DNA from: Cyclina sinensis
Lineage: Eukaryota; Mollusca; Bivalvia; Venerida; Veneridae
NCBI GenBank assembly: GCA_012932295.1
Contig: JAAONU010000001.1
Location: 59,832,927 to 59,896,926 of the forward strand
DNA: 64,000 bases
Direction: 5' to 3'
The position numbers and the translations under genes were made by a program. Below the pieces are notes generated by a model, which worked only from the letters and a program-made list of their open reading frames with translations, was not told where the DNA came from and did not search any database. Of this stretch, positions 1 to 11,082 are shown piece by piece (within the stretch, counting starts at the first letter, position 1; every line of letters starts with the position of its first letter).

Positions 1-1
1 G

Positions 2-889
2 GTCTTTCTTGTGGGCGTGACTGAAAACTACCCCTATAACATGTACAAAGGATTTCCGTTGACAGTATACGACAATGCATATAACATCAAACCGAACCAA
101 AGCGAATGTTCTGATTCCAAAGTTGTTATTGTTATCCACTCAGCTGTTACTAACTTTAACAAGCGCGCAACAATAAGAAGTACTTGGGCAAATAGTGCTC
201 TTCTAAGACAGTTTAAGATGAAACTTGTGTTTTTCCTTGGATTGCCAGTTAACAAGGATATTCAGGTACTTGTCGATGCAGAGTCTATCGAAAACAAGGA
301 CGTAGTGCAGGGAAATTTCATAGATTCTTACACAAATATTACTCATAAAGCCGTTCTTTGGCTGAGATGGGTGACTGAAAATTGTCCAAAGGTAGAAACT
401 GTATTAAAACTTGATGACGATGTTTTCGTTAATTTATTTAGGTTCCATGATTATTTATCAATGTTTGAAAGCTCAAAACGAATTGTATGGTGTGAAGTCC
501 TTAAAGTTGGTGAACAGCGAATTCAAAGGAAGGCAGGCCTCAAATGGCGGGTGGCCGATTATGAACTGAAAGGGTTGAAGTATTATCCGTTGCCATTGTG
601 TCGTGGCTACTTTGTAGTGATGACCAAAGAATGTGTAACGGCAATGTATACAGCAGCGAAAGAGACGCCATTCTTCTGGATTGATGATTATTACGTGTTT
701 GGAACTTTGGCAAATACAACAGGAGCCCAGTTGTCATCTCTGCAATATTTGGCACCAGAAGAACAGGCTGTCGACTGCTTCGCGTCCAAATCGTCTGCGT
801 GTCGTTTGATGGGAGTTTTATTAGACTCATATAGTGCAATGGAAACATTATGGAAAAATACTATACGGCAGCAAAACCTGATATCCTAA
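2..889 (+). CDS. GT31 beta-1,3-galactosyltransferase-like protein, 5' end cut by window edge
   Basis: The frame is open from the first bases of the window to a TAA at 887-889, so the N-terminus (probably the type II membrane anchor) lies upstream; the first ATG seen is at 41. Family marks of glycosyltransferase 31 appear in order: RATIRSTWA (the R-x-x-I-R-x-T-W motif), VFFLGLP, the metal-binding LDDDVFVN (DxD), the segment YYPLPLCRGYFVVMT and IDDYYVFG near the C-terminus. Known members move galactose or GlcNAc in beta-1,3 linkage onto glycans in the Golgi lumen. The donor sugar and acceptor cannot be read from sequence. The visible part has no introns, as is common for these genes in molluscs. 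No disabling change is seen in the 296 visible codons. Confidence 0.88.
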   Translation, partial: VFLVGVTENYPYNMYKGFPLTVYDNAYNIKPNQSECSDSKVVIVIHSAVTNFNKRATIRSTWANSALLRQFKMKLVFFLGLPVNKDIQVLVDAESIENKDVVQGNFIDSYTNITHKAVLWLRWVTENCPKVETVLKLDDDVFVNLFRFHDYLSMFESSKRIVWCEVLKVGEQRIQRKAGLKWRVADYELKGLKYYPLPLCRGYFVVMTKECVTAMYTAAKETPFFWIDDYYVFGTLANTTGAQLSSLQYLAPEEQAVDCFASKSSACRLMGVLLDSYSAMETLWKNTIRQQNLIS

Positions 890-1435
890 CGTAGTTGTTA
901 ACAAAATTTGAGTCACAATATATTTTAAACTTAGTCATTTTTGTGCTTTCAACATTGTTCTCTGCTCATGTTTGTCATTTAACTTAGTTCACTTTTTCAA
1001 AATGTATTTTAGTTGGCTTTTTAAGCAGATTTCATTGTTTTTAATTCATATAGCGTACAACGTCATATCTTGGATATGTTTGACCTCGGAGGCGTGGCAT
1101 CTCATAGGTCAGAAAAATCTGGCGGTCGCTGTTATTAGTGACAAAAGAAATCAAACAGTCAACTTCTAGGGAACGCCCAATCCTGTAAACGCTGTTCATG
1201 ACGCGCCGCGGTTATGACAACTTAAAAGTAACACGACTTGTTAAAATTCTAATTTAGTGCTGATACAGGTTTATTAGATAATTTTGGAAAAGTCCTTGTA
1301 ACAAACTGTTGACCCAACATAAATCATTATGTTATGCAATACTAAATACAGGGAACATAACTTTTATTTCAAAAACTAAGCACGGTTCTTATCATTTTAG
1401 GAAGAATTTACTGATTGTTCTGTTAATTAATGTCT
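890..1435. other. 3' flank of the GT31 gene, nothing else seen
   Basis: AT-rich sequence following the GT31 stop. No coding exon, RNA gene or repeat family is recognised. No convincing AATAAA lies close to the stop. Confidence 0.4.
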
Positions 1436-2215
1436 TCCCGTTAGTGGGGGGACATATTGTTTTGGCCCTGTCCGTCTGTCTTTGTGTCCATCTGTCACAC
1501 ATCGTTTCTCTTCAATAACTTAGGTACTATTTGACCATACACCTTTCAAACTTTATAGTTTGATTGCCCCTTTAAAGTTGAAGAACTCTATGGTTTTGGG
1601 GCTCAGTTTGTCAAAGGTCAAGGGCAAAGTGACCCTGAATGTGAAAATGGTTTCCTTTCAATAACTGATGCACCATTTGATTCAGAACTTTCAAACTTGA
1701 AAAACCGTTTGGTTTTAAAGGTCAGTTGGTTAAAGGTCAGGGTAACAGTGTCCTTGAATGTGAGACGGTTTCTGCTCAATAAAAAGAAAACCATTTGTTC
1801 CAGAGCCTTCGAACTTCACAGGATGATGAATTAAAGACTGCTATTGTTTTCGAAACAGCAGATCAAAAACCAAGGTCACAGTGGCGTTGAATATTAAAAC
1901 GGCTCCCGCTCAATAACTTGATGCCATTTGACCCACAACCTTCAAACGTCAAATGGTAGCTGACCATTTTGACAAAAAGACTCTTATTGTTCTGGAGTCA
2001 GTAGGTCAAAAGTCAAGGTCAACATGATTTTAATTTTGATACTATTTTCCAGTCAATAACTTGAATACTATTTGACCCACGCCCTTTAAAATTCATATAA
2101 CGAATGCTTGTATTGAGTCGATGACCCTTGTAATATTTGGAGTCACTAGGTCAAATGTCAAGGTCAGTGTGCTCTGAAAACATTGATAACAGTTTCTGCT
2201 AAATAGGGTTAGTAT
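1436..2215. repeat. Dispersed bivalve-type repeat with internal approximate tandem units
   Basis: Starts with a GGGGGGACATATTGTTTTGG-like head and a CCGTCTGTC run. Degenerate units of roughly 120-140 bp then each carry 'CAATAACTT', a 'TTTGACC' phrase, 'CTTTCAAACTT' and 'GGTCAAAGGTCA'. Similar heads occur at 44.2, 59.7 and 61.2 kb in this window, so this is a multi-copy family. No coding capacity is seen. Confidence 0.65.
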
Positions 2216-2324
2216 TTTTTCAAGTAGAACTTCCAACTGCGTAGGATGATTTGCATCCTTGTCAACACGGGCATTTTTGGGATAAGTATATCAAAGGATG
2301 ACTGACCTTGCTTGAAAGACCTCT

Positions 2325-2394
2325 AGCGTTTTTTTTTTGGGTTGTTCTTGTTGTTTTTGTTGGGGTTTTGTGTGTGTGTGGGGGGGGGGGGGGG
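2325..2394. repeat. Low-complexity T-rich/GT tract ending in a run of 15 G
   Basis: A T-run, a GTT-rich stretch and (TG)n lead into an uninterrupted G homopolymer at 2380-2394. This is simple sequence. A long G run is a weak point for sequencing accuracy and could form G-quadruplex-like structures. Confidence 0.8.
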
Positions 2395-2635
2395 TATGTG
2401 AGTACAGGCCTAGTAACATAAACTGCAGTCGCTTCGTATGCTACAAACAAATCTTTTATCTACTTCCTGCCATGTTCTAATCATTCCCTATTTGGTTCTG
2501 CATCGGAAAACATATTCTGAAAATTTTATAGTCTGGTTAGCCTCATCCGGTATATGTTCCCTTTAATACTCCGGGTATGGTATTGTTTCATTTGATTGTA
2601 AAATGAAATAAATTTCTATTTATTTTTAGTTTAAA

Positions 2636-2815
2636 CATATTTATTTTACATCAATTGGAAAGCAAGTTCTTGCAACTAATATTAATTCCTCGTGATGACT
2701 GCTTCCTAGGTTCAAACCAGTACTTGCACTGAAAGAGAGGAATGCGGAAAGTCCCTTTAGACTCTCAACGCTGGTGGGATTCGAACCAATAACCTCCGGA
2801 TCGGGAGCCCTCATT
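2636..2815 (-). mobile_element. tRNA-derived SINE, degraded copy (family 1)
   Basis: On the minus strand the right end reads as a tRNA-like head: a degenerate GGTTCGAATCCC-type B box (seen on + as GGGATTCGAACC at about 2775) and an A-box-like region. The body shares 'TTATTTTACATC', 'CAAGTTCTT' and 'GATGACTGCTTCCT' with the copies at 17.5 and 26.96 kb. Three related copies support a dispersed SINE rather than a tRNA gene. Confidence 0.65.
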
Positions 2816-3230
2816 TATATTCGATTAATTTACATTCGATTTTGATTAATTTTTATTTCTGTTCAGTACTGTCAACTTATACTCTATACCTCATATTTAT
2901 ATTCTAGATTGATTTATTTATATCGTAAAATTCCTTTAAGAAACATATCTTTTTCATTTGTATGGTAAAAATAATCCGTCTTTTATTTAATAGAGTCCAC
3001 ACTCGGTATGTCAAAATCACTTAAGTAAAATTTCCGGCTGACTGGAATTAATTTTCTGTCCTGTCAATAAACCTTCTTTATTTATATTATCTAACTCCTG
3101 TTAAGCCGAATTCGACACATAAGAACTTCGGCTATGTCGATCGTGTTTTTTGGTCCCGTCGTATATTTTCCTATTAATTTTTCCACTCGATAAGTCGAAG
3201 TGAAAATTTTTATTATGAGCCCAAAAAGAA

Positions 3231-5650
3231 GTTTGGGGGATATATAGGAGTCACCCGGTTGCCCTTTGTTGGTTTTCCTTGTCCAGAGCATAACTTGAAA
3301 ACTACTGGTTGGAATTCAGTGCAACTTCATACAATGGTCAAGCACAATGAGAGGAAGTGCAGTGTTTAAGAATCATAACTCCATCTTCACTATTTTCAGA
3401 GTTATTGCCCTTTATTGTTTTCCTTGTCTGGAGCATAACTTAAAAACTACTGGTTGGAATTCAGTGCAACTTCATACAATGGTCAAGCACAATGAGAGGA
3501 AGTGCAGTGTTTAAGAATCATAACTCCATCTTCACTATTTTCAGAGTTATTGCCCTTTATTGTTTTCCTTGTCTGGAGCATAACTTAAAAACTACTGGTT
3601 GGAATTCAATGCAACTTCATACAATAGTCAAGCAAATGAGACGAAATGCAGTTTCCAAGAATCATAACTCCATCTCTATTTGCAGAGTTATTGCCCTTTA
3701 TTGTTTTTCCTTGTCCGTGGCATAACTTGAAAACTACTGGTTGGATTTCAGTGCAACTTCATACAGTGGTCAAGCACAATGAAAGGAAGTGCAGTTTCCA
3801 AGAATCATAACTCCATTTTCACTATTTGCAGAGTTATTGCCCTTTGTTGGTTTTCCTTTGTATGGAGCAAAACTTGAAAACTAATGGTTGGAATTCATTG
3901 CAACTTCACACAGCGGTCAAGCACAATGAGAGAAAGTGCAATGTCTAAGAATCATAACTCCACCTTCACTATTTTTAGAATTATTGCCTTTATTGGTTTT
4001 TTTTTGTCCGGAGCATAACTTGAAAAGTGCTGGTTTGAATTCAATGCAACTATATACAGTTGTCAAACACAATGAGAGTAAGTGCAGTGTCCAAGAAATA
4101 TAACTCCCTCTTCTCTATTTTAGAGTTATTGCCCTTAATGTGTTTTCCTTGTCCTGAGCATAACTTGAAAACTACTGGTTGAAATTCAATGCAACTACAT
4201 ACAATGGTCAAGCACAATGAGAGGAAGTGCAATGTCCAAGAATCATAACTCTATGTTCACTATTTGCAGAGTTATTGCCCTTTGTTGGTTTTCCTTTGTA
4301 TGGAGAAAAACTTGAAAACTACTGGTTGGAATTCATAGCAACTTCAAACAGTGGTCAAGCACAATGAGAGGAAGTGCAGTGTCCAAGAATCATAACTCCA
4401 TCTTTACTATTTTCAGAGTGATTGCCCTTTGTTGGTTTTCCTTTGTAGGGAGCAAAACTTGAAAACTACCGGTTTGAATTCAATGCAATATCATTCAATG
4501 TTCAAGCAGAATGACAGAAAGTGCAGTGTTCAAGAATCATAACTCCAAATTCTCTATTTGCAGAGTTATGGGGGACATCAGTGGATTATCTACCCTGAAT
4601 ACTCTCTAATATTAACTTGGTCCTTCCATTTGGATTCCTCTGCTTTCATCGCTGTTTTCCTTTATGGTATGTTGATAATTACACCTTATTATTTGCCACA
4701 ATAGTAGTCAGATTAAACATTTAGTTTAAAAATATGTTTTGTTAGCTTATAAAGTTTGTTTTTTTATATTCCTAACTTTTTATTTAATATGTAAGTGACA
4801 ATTTTCACAACTGAAAGTCAAGACTATCACAAAGAGAAACAAGGATAAAGTCAGAGGATTCCAACTGAAAGGACCAAAGTGCAATTTGGATTACCTCTGA
4901 TGTTATCTGAGTAAGGGAGATAATTTGTTATCAGCAATGTCTCTCATTGCCCTTTATTGGTTTTCTGTTTTCGGAGCATAGCTTGGAAACTACTAGTAGG
5001 AATTCAGTGCAACTTCATACAATGGTCAAGCAAAATGAGAGGAAGCGCAGTATCCAAGAATCATAACTCCATGTTCACTATCTGCAGAGTTATTGCCCTT
5101 TGTTGGTTTTCCTTTGTAAGGATCAAAACTTAAAAACTACTGGTTGGAATTCATTGCAACTTCAAACAGTGGTCAAGCACAATGAGAAAAAGTGCAGTGT
5201 CAAAGAATCCTAACTCCATCTTCACTATTTGCAGAGTTGTTACCCTTAGATTGTTTTCTTTATTTGGAGCATAACTTGAAAACTACTGGTTGGAATTCAA
5301 TGCAACTTCATACCATGATCAAGCACATTGAGAGAAAGTGCATTGTATAAGAGCTTTAACTCCATCTTCACTTTTTGCAGATTTATTGCCCTTCCTTGGA
5401 TTTCCTTTTCCAGAATATAATTTGGAAACTCGTGGTTGGAATTCAATGCAACTTCATACAACGGTCAAACACATTGAGTGGATGTGCAATGTGCAAGAGC
5501 TATAACTCTGTCTTCATTGTTTGCACAGTAATTGCCCTTTGTTAGTTTTCTTTGTCTGGAGAATAACTTGAAAACTATTTTTTTTGGAATTCAATGCAAC
5601 TTCATACAATGGTCAAGCGCAATGAGAGGAAATGCAATGTACAAGAACCA
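3231..5650. repeat. Satellite-like array, period about 145 bp, about 14 units
   Basis: The phrase ATAACTTGAAAACTACTGG recurs at about 3290, 3434, 3580, 3721, 3870, 4014, 4159, 4305 and 4452. After an interruption it recurs at 4977, 5124, 5270, 5415 and 5561. Spacing is 142-149 bp. Each unit also carries 'GGAATTCAATGCAACTTCATACA', 'GTCAAGCACAATGAGAG', 'AATCATAACTCCATCTTCACT' and 'GAGTTATTGCCCTT' with substitutions. Units are diverged, so the array is not recent. Short open frames inside it are by-products of the repeat. Confidence 0.85.
4616..4879. mobile_element. Probable small inverted-repeat element inserted in the satellite
   Basis: The satellite register breaks at about 4569 and resumes at about 4950. 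Inside the gap, 4616-4642 and 4852-4879 are imperfect inverted repeats of about 27 bp (key shared words CTTGGTCCTT and ATTCCTCTG). The spacer is AT-rich with no coding potential. A non-autonomous DNA element (MITE) is the likely reading. Its exact ends and target duplication were not resolved. Confidence 0.5.
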
Positions 5651-6571
5651 CAACTATCTTTAATTGCCCACAACCATAACTCTTTTTCAATTTTTTTACG
5701 AAGTATTCTGTTACTAAATTGAAAACTTCCTCTGTTCTGTAGCGATGTTTTGGGGGTATTAATCACATTTAGTGATAGCTTTAGTTATTTATTAGTTCCG
5801 GCGACTTCGAGGTGAGAATTGATTGAAGTTATCATACGTGTCAACGATTATTTGTGGATTGCAACTTTCAAATCAAACTATAATTATGGTGTTACTTGTC
5901 ACTTTCAGGCAGACAGACAGACAACAACTTTTATTTCACCCAGGTATACAAGTATACAACATGGGGTTATGTAAACAAACAGTTGCATGCAAATTAAACA
6001 GGGTTCCGGTTGACATAGTAGTATACCAAAATTGTAATAGCAGTGTTAATGGTGTGGGGGAGATTCAACAAATCACATTATCAACCTTACATGAAACGGA
6101 GGAAACAGACTGTTTCGTACTTTAGACGATACTGATTTTTCATTTAGTCGTTTAGGATTTAGCTATAGCATGACGTCAGTGTGTACACGTGTTTATCAAT
6201 GAAATCAGTAACTGGGTCACACAAGGAAGGAATTTACTCTATGTTTATATGATGCGGATTACGTATAAGGTAAGGATGTAAATAATATTTATAGTATATG
6301 CATAATAAGTTTGTTTCCTCCATTATTATATTAAGATACAATTGAATCTTTCGGCTATTTAGACAAGAGTACTGTACGTTATGTAATTGAGCATATATAT
6401 AAACATTACACATACAATTGTGAATAGTTATAATTACAACACACAGTTTAGCAATATAGTTCCATATTAAGGACCTTGATAATTGATTAATTAATGGGTT
6501 AATATAATAGCAAAAGACTATATTTGGAAAAATAAACAAGCATTGACATGTATGGATATGTTAAGTGTCTC

Positions 6572-6616
<45 letters not shown>

Positions 6617-6905
6617 GTTTTATGGATATTTATTACAGCTAAAAAGAAAAACAGTTGGCAATTCAAGCGAGAACTGATTCTTTACTATTCAATTCTGATC
6701 TGATTTGAATTGTACACGTTTCAAATTTATATTCTAAATTGCTTCCTGGAATTGGCTCGTTGATTTTGTTACGATAGAATTGATTTGCTGAGGCTAAGCA
6801 GCATTGCAACCTGTATATATGATAGAACTTAAAGCGGATTAAGTTGCGTGTTTTACGGAGTTACCTTTTCTGAAATTACTTGATATCTATTTGAGTTTAT
6901 GTATT
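5651..6905. other. Gene-free stretch with a 38-A homopolymer
   Basis: No exon or known repeat is recognised. An uninterrupted poly-A run occupies 6577-6614 and could be the tail of an unrecognised + strand retroposed sequence, or simple sequence. A short frame at 5823-6125 has no recognisable features. Confidence 0.45.
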
Positions 6906-7160
6906 GTCGGTATCGGTTGCCCATATGACCGACTCCCCCAGCAGAGATTAGTTATTTTAATTTGTGGTGGATAGTGCAAGATACAGAAAGCATCCTATTC
7001 CAGAGACACCCCTGGTTCTTTTGCATGCTTAGTGTACAGCACTGATATATGGGACCTCGGTTTAACCGAAAGACAATCAGTAATATTAATGGAGGAGCGG
7101 GAGTCGATCTCGCGAGCCCTGGGTTACCAGTCCAAAACGTTACCACTGGAGCCCTGATCA
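6906..7160 (-). mobile_element. tRNA-derived SINE (family 2), minus orientation
   Basis: About 255 bp. On the minus strand it begins with a tRNA-like head (B-box-like GATCGACTCCC region and an A-box region with 'CCAGTGGTAACG'). It then has 'CCGAGGTCCC', 'GTGCTGTACACTAAGC', 'GAACCAGGGGTGTCTCTGG', 'TTGCACTATC' and a 3' end containing 'CATATGGGCAACCGATACC'. Closely related copies are at 20.35, 20.66 and 29.3 kb. This copy has lost several bases after 'CTCGGTTTAA' relative to the copies at 20 kb. Confidence 0.75.
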
Positions 7161-8559
7161 CTTTATAAGTGAAATCAATGACGTCTTTAAATTGTGATAT
7201 ATTGTCAAGTTGATTTCCTTGAGTCAAAGAGGTCCGTCGCGACAGAATCAACAAACAAGTTCCGGTGTGCAATTATAGAATACAAATGATGTTACAATAT
7301 AGATGATAAAATATATAATACCATAGTATAGTATACTTAAACTTGAAATTGATTCATGGCTGTGTTTTTAAATGCATAAAAGACACAAATTTACAATGGT
7401 AACAGAAAAGAATTATACACAGAATTTTAGCAATGAACTTTTTACTTTGTAAATAAAAAGTAAAATTAGTAATTTATGCATTTTTGTCAAAGCGAAGAAG
7501 AAAGTGTTGCGGTTTAGACTGTCTTGAAATTGCCTGGAGAGTATATTAAGCCTGTTGTATAAGTGATGTGAATTTTTTTAATAAATGGACACTTCTTAGA
7601 CATTTTTTTTATCTAATTAGTTCTTCTGACACCGTTTCAAAGCCACTTTTTGCAGTAACAATTGTACTAAATGTAAATCCCGCATTTTCATTAACCGATA
7701 TAATATTTAGGTATGTCTAGAAAAGTGAACATTTTTCAGTTCCTTTTTTTCGGCGTAGCTGTATTAAAATTGATTTTGTCTACATTTGTAACGAATTAAA
7801 TTTTATTATATACAAAATCTTAAGCAGAAGAAACATGTTTTGCCATTGCTTAAAAGTATTTCTGTTATGACATTTTAGAGCAGAATTCATTATTGTTAGT
7901 TTTATTGCCTCTGAAAATAATGCAATAATAATAATAACATTAATACAGCGTTAAATTAAATATTAAAACGTTTTAACCAAAAAATTTTATCCTTATTTGA
8001 ATAAATATATAATAAATATGACAATGTCTAATTATTGATTTACTGAAAATGATATTGAAGTGTTAGCCGAAATTGTTATGGATATATGATATTTGATTAC
8101 TACGTGCGTTCAATATTTGCCAATGTCCTAAAATTTAACACTTATGGAGCATTAATTTTGTATTGTATCTACGCCTGTCATCTCTTTAAAAGATATTTCT
8201 TGCTTTAAATATGTGTATGTTTATAGTTTTCTGCTTGTTGCTTTCCTTTCTGTTTTATTTAATTAAAAATTTCAGTAAATGTAATTTTCTATGTATGCAT
8301 TTATCTTGCATATTTGTAATGAGTAAGAAAAAAGTCCTAAATTATCTAAATAATTAAAATGCGTTTGTCATTTACTATGGTTTGTTTTTAAGTTAAATGA
8401 TATGTTGGTCCATAGTTTGTAACTGTGAAGATTATTTGCATCGTGCCAAAAAGGAAATACTATAACGGAAAAGAATACTTTATACCATGCAAATAAATCT
8501 TTAAATGAAACATTGTTTAATGCTACAGTTATCACATTCCCTGTGAGTGATTCACTAAT
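7161..8559. other. AT-rich gene-free stretch
   Basis: Strongly AT-rich, with many ATTT and TAATAA words. No exon, RNA gene or repeat family is recognised. Confidence 0.45.
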
Positions 8560-10774
8560 GGGCTCTGTTACGACGCAAATTGTAATAAAAACGCAAATTG
8601 TAATAATTATTACAATTTGCGTTTTTATTACAATTTGCGTTACAAACGTAACGCAAATTGTAATAACGCAAATTGTAATAAAAAGTCATAATCGTGAATT
8701 TAGGGTTATTGCAATGTATTATTATCTACAATGGGTATATAATCCATTTTAAGACATTTCCCGAAGAATTCACTACTTTTAGAATATATCGAATACTATC
8801 CTTATGAAGAAGAAAAAGATTTATTACAATTTGCGTTTTATTACAATTTGCGTTGCAAACGGTAACGCAAATTGTAATAACGCAAATTGTAATAAAAATT
8901 CAAAATCGGAATTCTAGATGGATTTAAGGCTATTGCAATGTATTTTTATATAAAATGGCTATATAATCCATTTTAAGTCATTTCCCGGGAAATTCACTAC
9001 TTCTAGAATATATCGAATACTATCCTTATAAGGGAGAAAAAGTTTATTACAATTTGCGTTTTATTACAATTTGCGTTGCAAACGGTAACGCAAATTGTAA
9101 TAACGCAAATTGTAATAAAATTCAACATCGAAATTCAAGGTGGATTTAAGGCTATTGCAATGTATTATTATATAAAATGGCTATATAATCCATTTTAAGA
9201 CATTTCCTGGGAAATTCACTACTTCTAGAATATATCGAATACTATCCTTATGAGGAAGAAAAAAGTTTATTACAATTTGCGTTTTATTACAATTTGCGTT
9301 GCAAACGGAAACGCAAATTGTAATAACGCAAATTTCAAAATCAGAATTCAAGGTGGATTTAAGGCTATTGCAATGTATTACTATGTAAAATGGCTATATA
9401 ATCCATTTTAAGACATTTCCCGGGAAATTCACTACTTCTAGAATATATCGAATACAACCATTATAAGGGAGAAAAAGTTTATTACAATTTGCGTTTTATT
9501 ACAATTTGCGTTGCAAACGGTAACGCAAATTGTAATAACGCAAATTGTAATAAAAATTCAATATAATCCATTTTAAGACATTTCCCGGGAAATTCACTAC
9601 TTCTAGAATATATCGAATACTATCCTTATGAGGAAGAAAAAAGTTTACAATTTGCGTTTTATTACAATTAAATGTAATCCCGGGAAATGTCTTAAAATGG
9701 ATTATATAGCCATTTTATATAATAATACATTGCAATAGCCTTAAATCCACCTTCAATTCCGATTTTGAATTTTTATTACAATTTGCGTTATTACAATTTG
9801 CGTTACCGTTTGCAACGCAAATTGTAATAAAACGCAAATTGTAATAAACTTTTTTCTTCTACATTAGGAAAGTATTTGATATATTCTAGAAGTAGTAAAT
9901 TTCCCGGGAAATGTCTTAAAATGGATTATAGAGCCATTTTATATAATAATTCATTGCAATAACCTTAAATCCACCTTGAATTCCGATTTTGAATTTTTAT
10001 TACAATGTGCGTTATTACAATTAGCGTTACCGTTTGCAACGCAAATTGTAATAAAACGCAAATTGTAATAAACTTTTTCTCCCTTATAACGGTAGTATTT
10101 AATATATTCTAGAAGTGAATTTCCCAGGAAATGTCTTAAAATGGATTATATAGCCATTTTATATAATAATACATTGCAATAGCCTTAAATCCACCTTGAA
10201 TTCCGATTTTGAATTTTTATTACAATTTGCGTTATTACAATTTGCGTTACCGTTTGCAACGCAAATTGTAATAAAACGCAAATTGTAATAAACTTTTTCT
10301 CCCTTATAATTGTTGTATTCGAAATATTCTAGAAGTAGAGAATTTAACGGGAAATGTCTTAAAATGGATTATATAGCCATTTTATATAATAATACATTGC
10401 AATAGTCTTAAATCCACATTGAATTCCGATTTTGAATTTTTATTACAATTTGCGTTATTACAATTTGCGTTACCGTTTGCAACGCAAATTGTAATAAAAC
10501 GCAAATTGTAATAAACTTTTTCTCCTTCATAAGGATAGTATTCGATATATTCTAAAAGTAGTGAATTCTTCGGGAAATGTCTTAAAATGGATTATATACC
10601 CATTGTAGATAATAATACATTGCAATAACCCTAAATTCACGATTATGACTTTTTATTACAATTTGCGTTATTACAATTTGCGTTACGTTTGAAACGCAAA
10701 TTGTAACAAAAACGCAAATTGTAATAATTATTACAATTTGCGTTTTTATTACAATTTGCGTCGTAACAGGGCTC
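8560..10774. mobile_element. 2.2 kb foldback element with 6 bp target-site duplication
   Basis: The element proper is 8566-10768 (2,203 bp). It starts TGTTACGACG and ends with the reverse complement CGTCGTAACA. Both sides are flanked by GGGCTC (8560-8565 and 10769-10774), a 6 bp target-site duplication. The two halves are near-identical inverted copies about an axis near 9,665. Each arm holds about five units of 210-225 bp. A unit has a cluster of the motif ACGCAAATTGTAATA in both orientations around 'GCAAACGGTAACG', then a spacer with 'GGCTATTGCAATGTATTA', 'AATCCATTTTAAGACA' and 'TTCTAGAATATATCGAATAC'. No transposase is present, so the copy is non-autonomous. The superfamily cannot be assigned from the TSD length. 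High arm identity points to recent origin or ongoing arm homogenisation. Confidence 0.92.
8573..8640. repeat. Perfect 68 bp palindrome in the left terminus of the foldback element
   Basis: Four copies of the ACGCAAATTGTAATA motif, two direct and two inverted, meet at TAATAATTATTA. Each 34 nt half is the exact reverse complement of the other. The right terminus (about 10695-10762) carries the same palindrome with one substitution (TAACAAAAA for TAATAAAAA). Confidence 0.9.
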
Positions 10775-11082
10775 TTGTCTTCACACTTTCAAAAGTTGCA
10801 TCTAGAAATCCAATAATATTGGTACTGCTTATTTTAAGTCATGCAGTCAATGTTATTTCATTAGATTGTGGCAGTCTTTATTTGGTATATTTTTATTTAT
10901 GATTTTACTTTCAGATGATTAAAAACTAACATACAGTCTGTCAGTTTGGTCATTTAGAAGTCCTGGCATCACACAGTTATTCATTTAGCAAACCAGATAG
11001 CAGCTTAAGAAACGCAGTTTAATCTTATGTTGTCAAAAGCGGAAAGTCATATACGCCATTTGTCAATCAAAAATAAACCAGT

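Noticed and set aside
2..889. GT31 gene as the beta-3-glucosyltransferase that extends O-fucose on TSRs (a link to the nearby ADAMTS)
   Set aside because: The visible motifs fit the general galactosyltransferase-like GT31 group; nothing specific to that enzyme is seen and proximity alone is not evidence.
6234..6539. A 101-codon minus frame
   Set aside because: Tyrosine/asparagine/isoleucine-rich translation of AT-rich DNA; no support.
8513..8752. A 79-codon frame rich in TQIVI repeats
   Set aside because: It is a translation of the inverted motif repeats of the foldback element.
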